A stretch of 64,000 nucleotides of DNA from positions 40,619,074-40,683,073 of the forward strand of contig NC_133336.1 in the NCBI RefSeq assembly GCF_042186555.1. The letters run 5' to 3'. Position 1 is the first letter of the stretch. Each line of letters starts with the position of its first letter. The position numbers and the translations under genes were made by a program. The DNA comes from Aquarana catesbeiana (taxonomy: Eukaryota > Chordata > Amphibia > Anura > Ranidae). Below the pieces are notes generated by a model. It was not told the DNA's origin. It saw only the letters and a list, made by a program, of their open reading frames with translations, and did not search any database. Positions 22,579-32,526 of this stretch are shown piece after piece.

Positions 22579-23423
22579 TACACTATATTTCCAAAAGTAT
22601 TGGGACGTCTGCCTTGCACATCCACATGAACTTTAATGGCATCCCAGTCTTAGTCCATATGGGTCAATATGGAGTTGGCCCACCCTTTGCAGCTTAACAG
22701 CTTTGACTCTTCTGGGAATGTGTGACCATTCTTCCAGAAGTGCATTTGTGATGTCAGGCACTGATGTTGGACAAGAAGGCCTGTCTCACAGTCTCTGCTC
22801 TAATTCAGGCCAGTCAAGTTCCTCCACCCCAAACTCACTTATCCATGTCTTTATGGACCTTGCTTTGTGCACTGGTCCAAATCATTTGATGGAGGGGGGA
22901 TTAAGGTTTGGGGTTGTTTTTCAGGGGTTGGGCTTGGCCCCTTAGTTCCAATGAAGGGAACTCCAAAGGCGTCAGCATACCAAGATATTATAGACAATTT
23001 CATGCTCCCAACTTTGTGGGAACAGTTTGGAGATGGCCCCTTCCTGTTCCAACATGACTGCGCACCAGTGCACAAAGCAAGGTCCATAAGGACATGGATG
23101 AGCGAGTTTGGGGTGGAGGAACTTGACCGACCTGCATAGAGTCCTGGCCTCAACCCGATAGAACACCTTTGGGAGTGGAGACTGAGCCAGGCCTTCTCGC
23201 CCAACATCAGTGCCTGACCTCACAAATGCGCTTTTGGAAGAATGGTCATTCCCATAGACACACTCCTAAACCTTGTGGACAGCCTTCTCAGAAGAGATGA
23301 AGCTGTTATAGCTGCAAAGGGTGGGCCAAGTCAATATTGAACCCTACGGACTAAGACTGGGATCCATTAAAGTTCATGTGCGTGTAAAGGCAGGTGTCCC
23401 AATACTTTTGGGAATATGGTGTA
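22579..23423 (+). mobile_element. Tc1-type fold-back derivative
   Basis: TA flanks lie at 22,579-22,580 and 23,422-23,423. The ends are TACACTATATTTCC and GGAATATGGTGTA. Unusually, the inversion is not limited to the tips: about 22,580-22,880 is the reverse complement of the transposase 3' part at about 23,060-23,423, with small deletions in the left arm. The element is therefore an inverted duplication of its 3' end around a loop of under 200 bp. Confidence 0.9.
22880..23345 (+). pseudogene. Tc1 transposase C-terminal fragment
   Basis: The frame starting near 22,885 reads GGGIKVWGCFSGVGLGPLVP, DIIDNFMLPTLWEQFGDGPF and LFQHDCAPVHKARSIRTWMS, then EFGVEELDRPA before a stop. After it, SPGLNPIEHLWEW preserves the third acidic residue of the DDE triad. 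The second catalytic Asp is in FLFQHDCAPVHK. The N-terminal DNA-binding half is missing. Frames are broken after IEHLWEW, so it is non-functional. Confidence 0.9.
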
Positions 23424-25003
23424 TATATGCATATTTATTTAATTTTATAAGCCAGGCAGTGGGGTTCTGAAAAAGCCGGCTAGCCCAGTACAAGAAGAAA
23501 AGAAAAGAGGCTACAATCTCTAGGCACTGTTAAAGAAATTCTCAATGTAGCTACAATGGATAATGGGAAAATTAAACTCAAATTATGTCAAACCAAATCT
23601 GCAACACGGTGGCAAAATATCTTGGCATGCATTTGCAGCTCAATAAACGATTCTTCTTTGAGCAAACAAAGATGCCGACGCTTGAAAAAAAGTGGACGGG
23701 TAATTACAGCTTTATGCAACCAGCACATGTAGAAAAAGTTAAAACATAAAGCCTGTTTTCTACAAAATATCTACGGAAAACCAGTCCTGCTAATGAATTC
23801 ACCTCTGTCTACAGTGATCCATTACTTAGTAATGTAAATAAACAGGTGTAACTTTGTGATCTCTCTATGTAAATGTTTCCTATTAGGGAAAAAGAACCTC
23901 GGCCGCATTTATCACAGCGCCGTTTTAGGGCTATGCTAATGGGCGCAAGAACATTTGAAACTTCCATCATGTGGCTTAATCACCAGCTGGAGATCAAAAG
24001 CCACCATGCGATTTTATATGCTATGGGCTGCTTCCAAAATACCCCGACATGGAATGAGATCAATGTCAAAATTGGTACATACAGCAAAGCGCTTGCAATA
24101 AAAAGCTTTTTATGTGTCTTGTTCAAAGCATTTAAGTGCCTTTTAGATCACTGATTGAACCGTACTCACTATAAAGTGGAACCTTATAATACCAAAATAC
24201 ATTTCCAAAACAGAATTCCATTAGAGGAGAAAGGGGTTTTTTGCTGCAACAGGGGAGATAATAATTCTTTCACCGTGTAATGGGATAAATGAAATGTTTG
24301 GTGATAAACAGAAAATGTTTGTATTGTTGGAGAGGAACACTCCATATAGTTTATGAGATTCTGTGTGTGTTTACAAATTATACACAGAATAATATGTGGA
24401 CAAGAGCTCATTAGAAAGCGATAAGTCTATTGAAGACACTAAGATGACACACAATCAAGTGTGCACGGCTTTAAAATGTAGCCGATCTTGCTGTTCTGTA
24501 CTTATTTATTTTCTCCTCAATCTGTATACTGTAATGACAGACTGTATTTATGGCTGGAGAATGCACTGAGATTGAGTTCCAGCCTTGGCTGAGGTATGCC
24601 TTTTATGAATTTCCATTATAATACAATACTAAAGAGAAGATTTAGATAGCCAGGAACTTTTTGCAATAGTGTTGCTATAGAAAATGTGCAATTAAAACAC
24701 TTTTAATTGCTCTTTGTATCAAAAATGGCCATGTGGCATTCTGTATTATAACTCTATGAAAACTACAACCCTTTGTGGGAAAACAAACTTACCTCTTGGA
24801 TTTCCCCAACTCTCTAGCAGCTGACTACGCATGAATTGTTGAACCTGTCTACCTCTACCTGTCGGAACCTCTACCTGTCAGAAGGGTATGGTATGTAGCT
24901 GTAACTGCAGCCTTTTGTGGGGCTGCTGCAGGTATGTGCAGCATCTTTTTCCCGTGACAGTCTCCACAATGAAGGTGGAATGGGGGCTGCCACAACATAT
25001 TTT
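23424..25003. other. Unassigned non-coding stretch
   Basis: No gene and no element with paired ends was recognised in this 1.6-kb stretch. Short open frames show no domain-like content. Confidence 0.35.
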
Positions 25004-25004
25004 A

Positions 25005-25298
25005 CCACGTGCCTACTGGGCACTTTCACCCCCTTCTTGCCCAAGCCAATTTTCACCTTTCAGCACTGTAGCACTTTGAATTTGTAAGGGTGTTTACATC
25101 TTGATCAGTTGTGATTGGACTTAGCTGATCACGTTGTAAAGAACCGCTGTGATTGGCTCTTCACACCGATCTGTGATCAGCTGTGTCCAAAGGACACTGC
25201 GATCACAAAGCGCGTGGTTCTGGGAGGGACGTTAATAGACGCCCTTCCAGAAATGGACAACTGCGCTGTCATTCGGCTATAGCCTGGTCGGCAAGTGG
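25005..25298 (+). mobile_element. Internally deleted long TTAA element
   Basis: The left part, CACTTTCACCCCCTTCTTGC and CCCAAGCCAATTTTCACC, matches the left end of the copy at 56,944. The right part ends CTGGTCGGCAAGTGG, directly before TTAA (25,299-25,302). The left TTAA has decayed to TTTA. At under 300 bp it lacks the middle of the family. Confidence 0.7.
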
Positions 25299-25302
25299 TT
25301 AA

Positions 25303-25480
25303 AGTAGAATTCCAACTTTCCTATCACTTCAAATAGTTTGTTTGGGCCAAGCTGTCCCAAACAAATGATTTCCATTATATAATGAGGCAGCCACTGTGTG
25401 CTCTGTAACATACTGTTGCAACACTAGCTACATACTGTACAGTAAGTGGTGCTGAAAGAAGTACGGGTGACTTCCTGTCT
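25303..25480 (+). repeat. TTAA-element end fragment (AGTAGAATTCCAAC)
   Basis: It starts at the same TTAA (25,299-25,302) that closes the previous element. The sequence AGTAGAATTCCAAC and the CAAACAAATGATTTCCATTA and GCAGCCACTGTGTGCTCTG blocks reappear inverted at about 26,995-27,145. The other end is missing. Confidence 0.6.
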
Positions 25481-25494
25481 GATGTAGTAATTAA

Positions 25495-26480
25495 CCGCTT
25501 GCCGACCAGCCGTCATCATTATACTGCGGCAGGTCGGCATGATCCCACGTACCATTGTAGCTGTAGACCGGCTCGCGGGATCGGGATAGCAGGCGTGCGC
25601 TCGCCCCCTGCACAGCGGGGGTGGCGATGCTCGTGGCCAACAGTCGCGATGACCGCCGGCCACAAGCGATCGCGAGCACAAGGAACAGAACACAAAAGTG
25701 TGTGTGTAAACACACAAATCCGTGTTTTGTTCTGAGAGGAATGACAGATCGTGTGTTCCTATTAGCTAGGAACCATGATCTGTCACTTCCTCTAGTCAGT
25801 CCCCTCCCCCTTCAGTTAGAATCACCTCCCAGGGAACACATTTAACCCCTTGATCGCCCCCTAGTGTTAACCCCTTCCCCGTCACTGACATTTTTACAGT
25901 AATCAATGCATTTTTATAGCACTGATCGCTGTATAAATGGCAATGGTCCCAAAAATGTGTCAAAAGTGTCCGATGTGTCCGCCATAATGTCGCAGTCACA
26001 ATAAAAATTGCAGATCGCCGCCATTACTAGTAAAAAAAATAAATAATTAAAAAATGCTATAAATCCATCCCCTATTTTGTAGATGCTATAACTTTTGCGC
26101 AAAACCAATCAATATACGCTTATTGTGATTTTTTTTTTAACCAAAAATATGTAGAAGAATACATATCGGCCTAAACTGAGAATAAAATTAGCTTTTTTAA
26201 AAAAAAAAAATATTTATATTTATATTTATTATAGCAAAAAGTACAAAATATTGTTTTTTTTTTCCAAAATTGTCGCTCTTTTTTATAGCGTGAAAAATCA
26301 AAACAGCAGAGGCGATCAAATACCACCAAAAGAAAGGTCTATTTGTGGGGAAAAAAAGGACGTCAATTTTGTTTGGGTGCAACATCACACGACCGCACAA
26401 GTGTCAGTTAAAATGACGCAGTGCCAAATCGCAAAAAATGGCCGATCATTCTGCAGCCAAATCTTCCGTGGCTGAAGTGT
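25495..26480 (+). mobile_element. Long TTAA element, copy D
   Basis: The left flank TTAA is at 25,491-25,494 and the left end is CCGCTTGCCGACCAGCCGTC. Landmarks in order: CTTGATCGCCCCCTAGTG, CACTGATCGCTGTATAAATG, CATAATGTCGCAGTCACAAT, AACCAATCAATATACGCTTA, and GTGCAACATCACACGACCGC. It ends CTTCCGTGGCTGAAGTG with the right TTAA mutated to TATAA. Non-coding. Confidence 0.85.
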
Positions 26481-26561
26481 ATAAGTTGAGTTCAAGAGAA
26501 GCCCTTTTTCCCCCCATAATAAGTAAAAGCCTTTCTTATTTATTTAATATATTTTTATTAA

Positions 26562-27308
26562 AGCAGGATTCTATCCCTGGAAAAAAAAATGTAAAAGTCA
26601 GCAGCTACTAACACTGTAGCTGCTGACTTTAAATAAGTACTTACCTGTCCTGGGTGCCCGCGATGTCGGCCGCCAGAGGCCGACCCGTCCCTCGGCTCTC
26701 GGGTCCCGGCACCGCCATCCTAGGTAAGGGAAACAGGCAGTGGAGCCTTGCGGCTTCACTGCCAGTTTCCTACTGCACACGTGCAAGCAGCGCTCTGTGA
26801 ATTCTTGGTGAATTTTTTTTTTCAGGGTGGCGCCCTCCACTTTAATGAATTCAAGGCGTCCTCTCGTTGGCCAAGGTGGAAATTGCGACATCATCTGTTC
26901 ACCTTAGCCAATGAGAATAAGCCTTGTATAAATTGATAAAAAAATACAAGGCTCCTCCTGATTGGCAGAGAAGAACTCTGCCTCTCTTTACTTCGGTCCA
27001 TAGACAGGAAGTCACCTGTACTACTACCACACCAGTATGTTACAGAGCACACAGCGGCTGCATCATTATGTAATAGAAATTGTTTGTTTGGACAGTTTCG
27101 GAATGCTGGACTTACAGTATATTTTAAAGTGCAATTCAACTTTTGTTGCCCGCTGCTTGCTGACACAGGGGAGCTGCATCACCTAACCGGACCGAAGCAG
27201 ATGGAAAATATATACATGTTTATTTTTTACACAGGTTAGCCAGCATAGGTGTTAGGAGTTGAGAGGGAATGTTTTTCAGACTAGTCGAGTTTAGGCTGGA
27301 ATTCTACT
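26562..27308. mobile_element. TTAA element (AGCAGGATTCTATCC end), composite
   Basis: The left flank is TTAA (26,558-26,561) with AGCAGGATTCTATCC. The right end GGCTGGAATTCTACT is roughly its inverse, with the flank decayed to TTAC. The interior has the AGTCAGCAGCTACT hairpin and GACTTTAAATAAGTACTTAC as in copy 1 at 4,764. About 26,995-27,145 matches 25,303-25,480 inverted, so the element looks mosaic. Confidence 0.55.
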
Positions 27309-27324
27309 TTACAATTCTTGTACA

Positions 27325-27541
27325 ATCAACCTTAGATTTACCAAAACTATGTAATGATGGGCTTTCTAAAATATCCAATCAGTTTAGTTAGGAAAAACCT
27401 TGGACTACATATGTGTTGGTAGATCTAAAGCTTTTCCTTTAGGTTTACCAAAACCATATAATATGAGGTCAATCCTAAAAACTTTCAAATTGTATGCAAT
27501 CGGGCAGACCCTTGACCTACACAGTTGAAGGTAAATCTGGA
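27325..27541. repeat. Two unfilled copies of the 13,785-14,229 element
   Basis: Positions 27,434-27,541 read AGGTTTACCAAAACCATATA, ATGAGGTCAATCC, TAA, then AAACTTTCAAATTGTATGCA and CAATCGGGCAGACCCTTGAC. These are the same blocks that flank the nested MITE at 13,838-14,154, here joined directly at one TAA. A more degraded copy precedes it from about 27,325. Confidence 0.82.
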
Positions 27542-27545
27542 AATG

Positions 27546-27594
27546 TTGGATGTGAGCTTGTTGTCGGAAAGTCCGATCGTGTGTACACGGCATT
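27546..27594. repeat. End fragment of the 426-bp TAA MITE
   Basis: The stretch reads TTGTTGTCGGAAAGTCCGAT-like sequence and ends GTGTACACGGCATTAA, the right terminus of the family present at 12,852-13,277 and 54,683-55,108. The rest of the element is absent. Confidence 0.7.
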
Positions 27595-27677
27595 AAGGGA
27601 ATTAAACAACAAAAATTGTTTAAGGTGTATCCAGATTTAGGGAGAATGTACAGATTATAAACATGTGGTGAGTTTTA

Positions 27678-27962
27678 CCCCCCCCTTTCACACCGGTGCG
27701 AACTGTCTTGTGATTTGACAGTTCAAAATCACATGACAAGTCACACTCTATTGTCGGCAATGGAACTGTTCAAATCGTTGCGACTCTGACTTCCTGCACT
27801 ATTGTTTGCGCTTTCAGGTACAACTTGTAAAGACATCTGTGCATGAAGTTGCACAGATGTCAGGCAAGTCGCACCTGAATTTGCACTGACCTGCAGCTTT
27901 GAAATCGTGCTAAGTAGCAGAAGTAGCATGATTCAAAGTCGCATTCTGTGTGAATGGGGGCT
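27678..27962. mobile_element. MITE (CACAC-end family)
   Basis: Left end CCCCCCCTTTCACACCGGTG, right end TGTGTGAATGGGGGCTTA (inverted). Interior blocks GACTTCCTGCACTATTGTTT, CACAGATGTCAGGCAAGTCG and GCATGATTCAAAGTCGC match the family at 13,838 and 63,504. Confidence 0.8.
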
Positions 27963-28739
27963 TAGATTGATAACCTGACACAGGTATGGATGTATAAAGT
28001 GGAATTACATTCATCTCCCCAAGCTGGTGCCGACATCTTCGCTTGTTTTTTTCTGGTTCTGGGATCCTCAGTTATTTTGACTGGCCAGGCTGGAATGAGG
28101 TGAATCTTCCTTCTACAGGGCAGTTAGTATATGTGTTGGGGGGGGGCAGTTTTAAACTTTGTTAGTTCTAGTCTTGAATTTCCCCTTAAGACTGCATTCA
28201 CCATTGAAGTAAATGAAGGCTGTAGAAAACCTGCAACTATGTGGAACTCATTGGAGGATGACTCTGTAAAGGATCCTTCTATTAATTAGGTGTGAAGGTC
28301 CTAATGGGTAATATTCTAATCAGACCCTTGATCACCCCAGGCTCGATTACACACATTGTAATCAAATTTACAATGCAAATTTGGAATTAGGCTTACCCTA
28401 ACTTGCTGGAAACGTGGGCTCCCAATGTAAAATAAAATCCACACTACGTGGCAAAGACTTCTGGCATGGCTGCCCTAATGAAGTTACATAAATAAAATAG
28501 CTTTTAATTAGCATCATGCTTATGTGAAATGTACAACACAGCAGGCGTTCAAACATGTAGAGCAGACCTGCTAAAAGCCCACCACTCGCATCAACCACAA
28601 ATGCTTCCCAAGACACTGGTTAAAGAACACGGCTCTACACATTTTTAACTATTTAAAACCTAACAGTGACCTATTTTCAATGTCACTGAAGTAAAGACCA
28701 TGAGATTTTCCATCCATCATTGCCAACTCTGGTTCCTTC
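27963..28739. other. Unassigned non-coding stretch
   Basis: No gene was recognised. A G-run of eight lies at about 28,139-28,146. Confidence 0.35.
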
Positions 28740-28747
28740 ACCTAGGA

Positions 28748-29297
28748 CATGTGTCAAACACAAAGACCTGCGTGCCAAATCCGGTCCTTCAAGGCTACTT
28801 CATGTGGCCCTCGCACCACTTCTGCAGCTGCGGCACCTCCCATCATCTACACCCCCACCTTGTCTCAGCAGTCAGCAGCAGAGAGGAGACAGAACTCCTC
28901 AGCCAGATCCTGTGCTTCTCTGCACAGCTGTGGAGAGGCTCCTGCTAATCCCAGTCTAAGCAGTTGGCAGCAGAGAGGAGAACATACCTCCCTCCTACAG
29001 ATCCTGTGACTCCCTCATCTTCGCCTCCCCATGGTATCAGCATTTGGCAGACTCCGGGCAGCTGACTCCAGCCCTCCTCCAGACCCTGCACTTTCCACTT
29101 ACCGGAGCTGCCTCCAGCTTCTTCCAGCAGCAGCAAAATGTAAGGGAGGTGCACTGTGATGAAGGGAGGGTGGGGGACTCTTGACTTCTGATGGTGGTGT
29201 GGGCTTTTAACATCTAGCCTTACAGATACAACTGGCCCTTTAAAGGCGACCATAATGCTGGTGCGGCCCCGAGATGAATTTGAGTTTGACACCCCTG
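28748..29297. mobile_element. hAT-type MITE with perfect 8-bp target duplication
   Basis: The 550-bp element is flanked by ACCTAGGA at 28,740-28,747 and 29,298-29,305, a perfect 8-bp duplication. The ends CATGTGTCAAACACAAAG and TTTGAGTTTGACACCCCTG are inverted. The interior has two or three imperfect copies of a roughly 100-bp unit around CAGCAGAGAGGAGA. Open frames of about 80-140 codons inside it are not genes. Confidence 0.93.
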
Positions 29298-29305
29298 ACC
29301 TAGGA

Positions 29306-29794
29306 GTTTTAGGTATTCCCACGACTCCTTTTAAATACTTCAAAATATAAAATGCATAGGAATCCATCAGGCAGAGTGGAAATCAGTCCTAATGGTCACA
29401 GCAAGGCTGGAAACTCAGCTCAGAGATCTCACCAACGGATAACAGAAACCAAAAGGTGACCTACAGAAAATCTGTCTTCACACACTCAGGGTCAAAGTGA
29501 CAAGTTTCCTTGACAAACCCCCTGCCGCTACTCACTCTGTGCTCCTTCATTCATCTGACGGAGCTTTCAGAAACACACAGTACTTCCAGGGTACGGAAGA
29601 GTGTGTGACCTTCTGACCTTGCTCCAATTCAAGTGCTTGGGCCTGTTCTGGCAACCTTTAGGCCTGGACTCTGTCATGTGAGGAAGAGGAGAAGGTCATT
29701 GACTTTGTGTAAGCTCTAAAACAGTCTGACTGGGAGCTTACACAGTAAAGTTGAAAAATAGCACAGGACTGGAAAAGTTATTGGAATTGCTATC
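29306..29794. other. Unassigned non-coding stretch
   Basis: No gene or repeat with paired ends was recognised. Confidence 0.35.
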
Positions 29795-29798
29795 TTAA

Positions 29799-31060
29799 CC
29801 ACTTGAGCTATGAAAGATTTTACTCCCTTTATGACCAGGCCATTTTTTGCTATACAGCACTGCACTACTTTAACCTGCCGACCGCCACACGCCGATTTAT
29901 GTCGGCAGAATGGCACGGGCAGGCAAAAAGGTGAACCTGTACATCCCTTTGAATTTGACGCCTAGCAGGGAGCTTTCCTGCGGGTCCTGCAATTTCGGCA
30001 AGGAGAGGCAGAACAGGGAGATGCCTATGTAAACAAGGCATTTCCCTGTTCTGCCTAGCAACATGACAGGGATCTATTGCTCCCAGTGATCGGGAGCAGT
30101 GATCTCTGTCATGTTGTAGTGAGCCCATCCCCCCTACATTTAGAACACATCCAGGGAACACAATTAACCCCTTGATCGCCCCCTAGTGTTTAACCCCTTC
30201 CCTGCCAGTGTCATTTATACAGTAATCAGTGGCTATTTATAGCACTGATCGCTGTATAATTGTCAATGGTCCCAAAATAGTGTCAAAAGTGTCTGATCTG
30301 TCTGCCATAATGTAGCAATCCCGATAAAAATCGCAGATCACTGCCATTACTAGTAAAAAAAAAAAATTATAATAAAAATGCTATAAATCTATCCCCTATT
30401 TTGTAGGTGCTATAACTTTTGCTCAAACCAATTAATATACACTTACTGCGATTTTTTTTTACCAAAAATGTGTAGAAGAATACATATCGGCCTAAACTGT
30501 GGAAGAAATTTGTTTTTTTTAGATATTTTTGGGGGATATTTATTATAGCAAAAAGTAAAAAATATTGCGTTTTTTTCAAAATTGTCGCTTTTTTTGTTTA
30601 TATCGCAAAAAATAAAAACTGCAGAGGTGATTAAATACCACCAAAAGAAAGCTCTATTTGTGGGAAAAAAAGGATGTCAATTTTGTTTGGGTGCAACGTC
30701 GCACGACCGCGCAATTGTCAGCTAAAGTTTCGCAGTGCCAAATCGCAAAAAAATGCTCTGATCAGGAAGGGGGTAAATCCTTCCGGGTTAACTGGCAATT
30801 GCACGGTCATGCAACACTGTACACAAACAAAATGTATATCTTTTTTTTTCACACCAATAGAGCTTTCTTTTGGTAAAATTTGATCACCACTGGGTTTTTT
30901 ACTTTATAAATGAAAAAAGACCGAAAATTTTGAAAAAAAAACAAAAAACAATATTTTTTATATTCTGCTATAAAACATATTTTTAAAAAAATCTAATTTC
31001 TTCATAAATTTAGGTTAAAATGTAGAAAAAAATCCCACCAAATGTATATTGACTGGTTAG
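29799..31060. mobile_element. Long TTAA element, host copy split by another copy
   Basis: The left flank is TTAA at 29,795-29,798. The first 71 bp (CCACTTGAGC to GCACTGCACTACT) and the part from 30,788 (TTAACTGGCAATTGCACGG onward) are one contiguous family segment, interrupted by a 914-bp insertion. Landmarks after the break, such as CAATAGAGCTTTCTTTTGGT and TAAAATTTGATCACCACTGG, are in the opposite orientation to the inserted copy. The right end is lost at about 31,060 at the satellite junction. Confidence 0.85.
29874..30787 (+). mobile_element. Long TTAA element inserted into another copy
   Basis: TTAA lies on both sides (29,870-29,873 and 30,788-30,791). Its ends are CCTGCCGACCGCCACACGCC and AAATCCTTCCGGG, slightly shorter than the usual family termini. 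Internal landmarks include CACTGATCGCTGTATAATTG, CAATTAATATACACTTACTG-like sequence and TGCAACGTCGCACGACCGCG. Removing it rejoins host sequence at a single TTAA. Confidence 0.88.
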
Positions 31061-32246
31061 AGGAACCATTACCTGCAGCTGGGGTGGGCAGGTATTCCCA
31101 CATTTCTAGGTGTGTAGTATACAGGCTTCCCCGCTGAAAAAAAGTGATTCTTTCTGCCAGCTCATACAGTGCCTTGCAAAAGTATTCATCCCCTTGGCTT
31201 ATTACCTATTTTGTTACATTACAGCCTTTAGTTCAATGTTTTTTTAATCTGACTTAAATGTGATGGATCAGAACACAATCGTCTAAGATGGTGAAGTAAA
31301 ATTAGAAAAATATATACATAAAACTATTTTTCAGAAATAAAAAAATGATAATAGGCATGTGCGTATGTATTCACCCCCTTTGTTATAAAGCCCATAAAAA
31401 GCTCTGGTGCAAACAATTACCTTCAGAAGTCACATAATTAGTGAAATGATGTCCACCTGTGTGCAATCTAAGTGTCACATGATCTGTCATTACATATACA
31501 CACCTTTTTGAAAGGCCCCAGAGGCTGCAACACCTAAACAAGAGGCACCACTAAACAAACACTGCCATGAAGACCAAGGAACTCTCCAAACAAGTAAGGG
31601 ACAATGTTGTTGAGAAGTACAAGTCAGGGTTAGATTATAAAGAAATATCCAAATCTTTGATGATCCCTAGGAGCACCATCAAATCTATCAAAACCAAATG
31701 GAAAGAACATGGCACAACAGCAAACATGTCAAGAGACGGCCGCACACCAAAACTCATGGACCGGGCAAGGAGGGCATTAATCAGAGAGGCAGCACAGAGA
31801 CCTAAGGTAACCCTGTAGGAGCTGCAGAGTTCCACAGCAGAGACTGGAGTATCTGTACATAGGACGACAATAAGCCATAAGCTCCAAAGAGTTGCGCGTT
31901 ATGGCAGAGTGGCCAGAAGAAAGCCATTACTTTCAGTAAAAAACAAATGGAACGTTTTTAGTTTGCGAAAAGGCATGCGGGAGACTCCCAAAATGTATGG
32001 AGGAAGGTGCTCTGCTCTGATGAGACTAAAATTTTACTTTTTGGCCATCAAAGAAAATGCTATGTCTGGCACAAACCCAACACATCACATCACCCAAAGA
32101 ACACCATCCCCACAGTGAAACATGGTGGTGGCTAGGGCTGGGAGATTTTCTTAAAAAAAAAAATCTTCGATTCTCTTAAAAAAAACTTGATTCACGATTC
32201 GAATCGAGTTTTTTTTTTTTGGAAATCACGCCGGTCCCGAGGGGCC

Positions 32247-32354
32247 GCGGGCATGAGCTTTTAGGCGAGGCCGAGGCTTCGGCCTAGTCCGCGGCGTCCG
32301 GCCTCGCGGACTAGGCCGAAGCCGCGGCCTCACCTAAAAACTCCTTGCCCGCAG
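32247..32354. repeat. GC-rich hairpin A
   Basis: The left arm contains GCGGGCATGAGCTTTTAGGC and GGCTTCGGCCTAGTCCGCG. The right arm contains CGCGGACTAGGCCGAAGCC and CCTAAAAACTCCTTGCCCGC. The arms are about 48 bp, imperfect, with a loop of about 10 bp. Confidence 0.88.
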
Positions 32355-32377
32355 TTCTTCAGGCCCGGCGCGGTGTC

Positions 32378-32526
32378 CGCGCCGGTCCGGAGGCGCTGCG
32401 GGCATGAGTTTTTAGGCGAGGCCGCGGCTTCGGCCTAGTCCGCGGCATCCGGCCGTAGCCGCGGACTAGGCCGAAGCCGCGGCCTCGCCTAAAAACTCAT
32501 GCCCGCAGCGCCTCCGGACCGGCGCG
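32378..32526. repeat. GC-rich hairpin B (68-bp arms)
   Basis: Arms 32,378-32,445 and 32,459-32,526 are near-perfect inverted copies, from CGCGCCGGTCCGGAGGCGCT through GCGGGCATGAGTTTTTAGGC to GGCCTAGTCCGCGGC. The loop is 13 bp. It shares most of its sequence with hairpin A, so the pair probably arose by duplication. Confidence 0.92.

Noticed and set aside
28945..29367. 140-codon minus-strand open frame
   Set aside because: It lies largely within the hAT MITE at 28,748-29,297 and has no recognisable domain.
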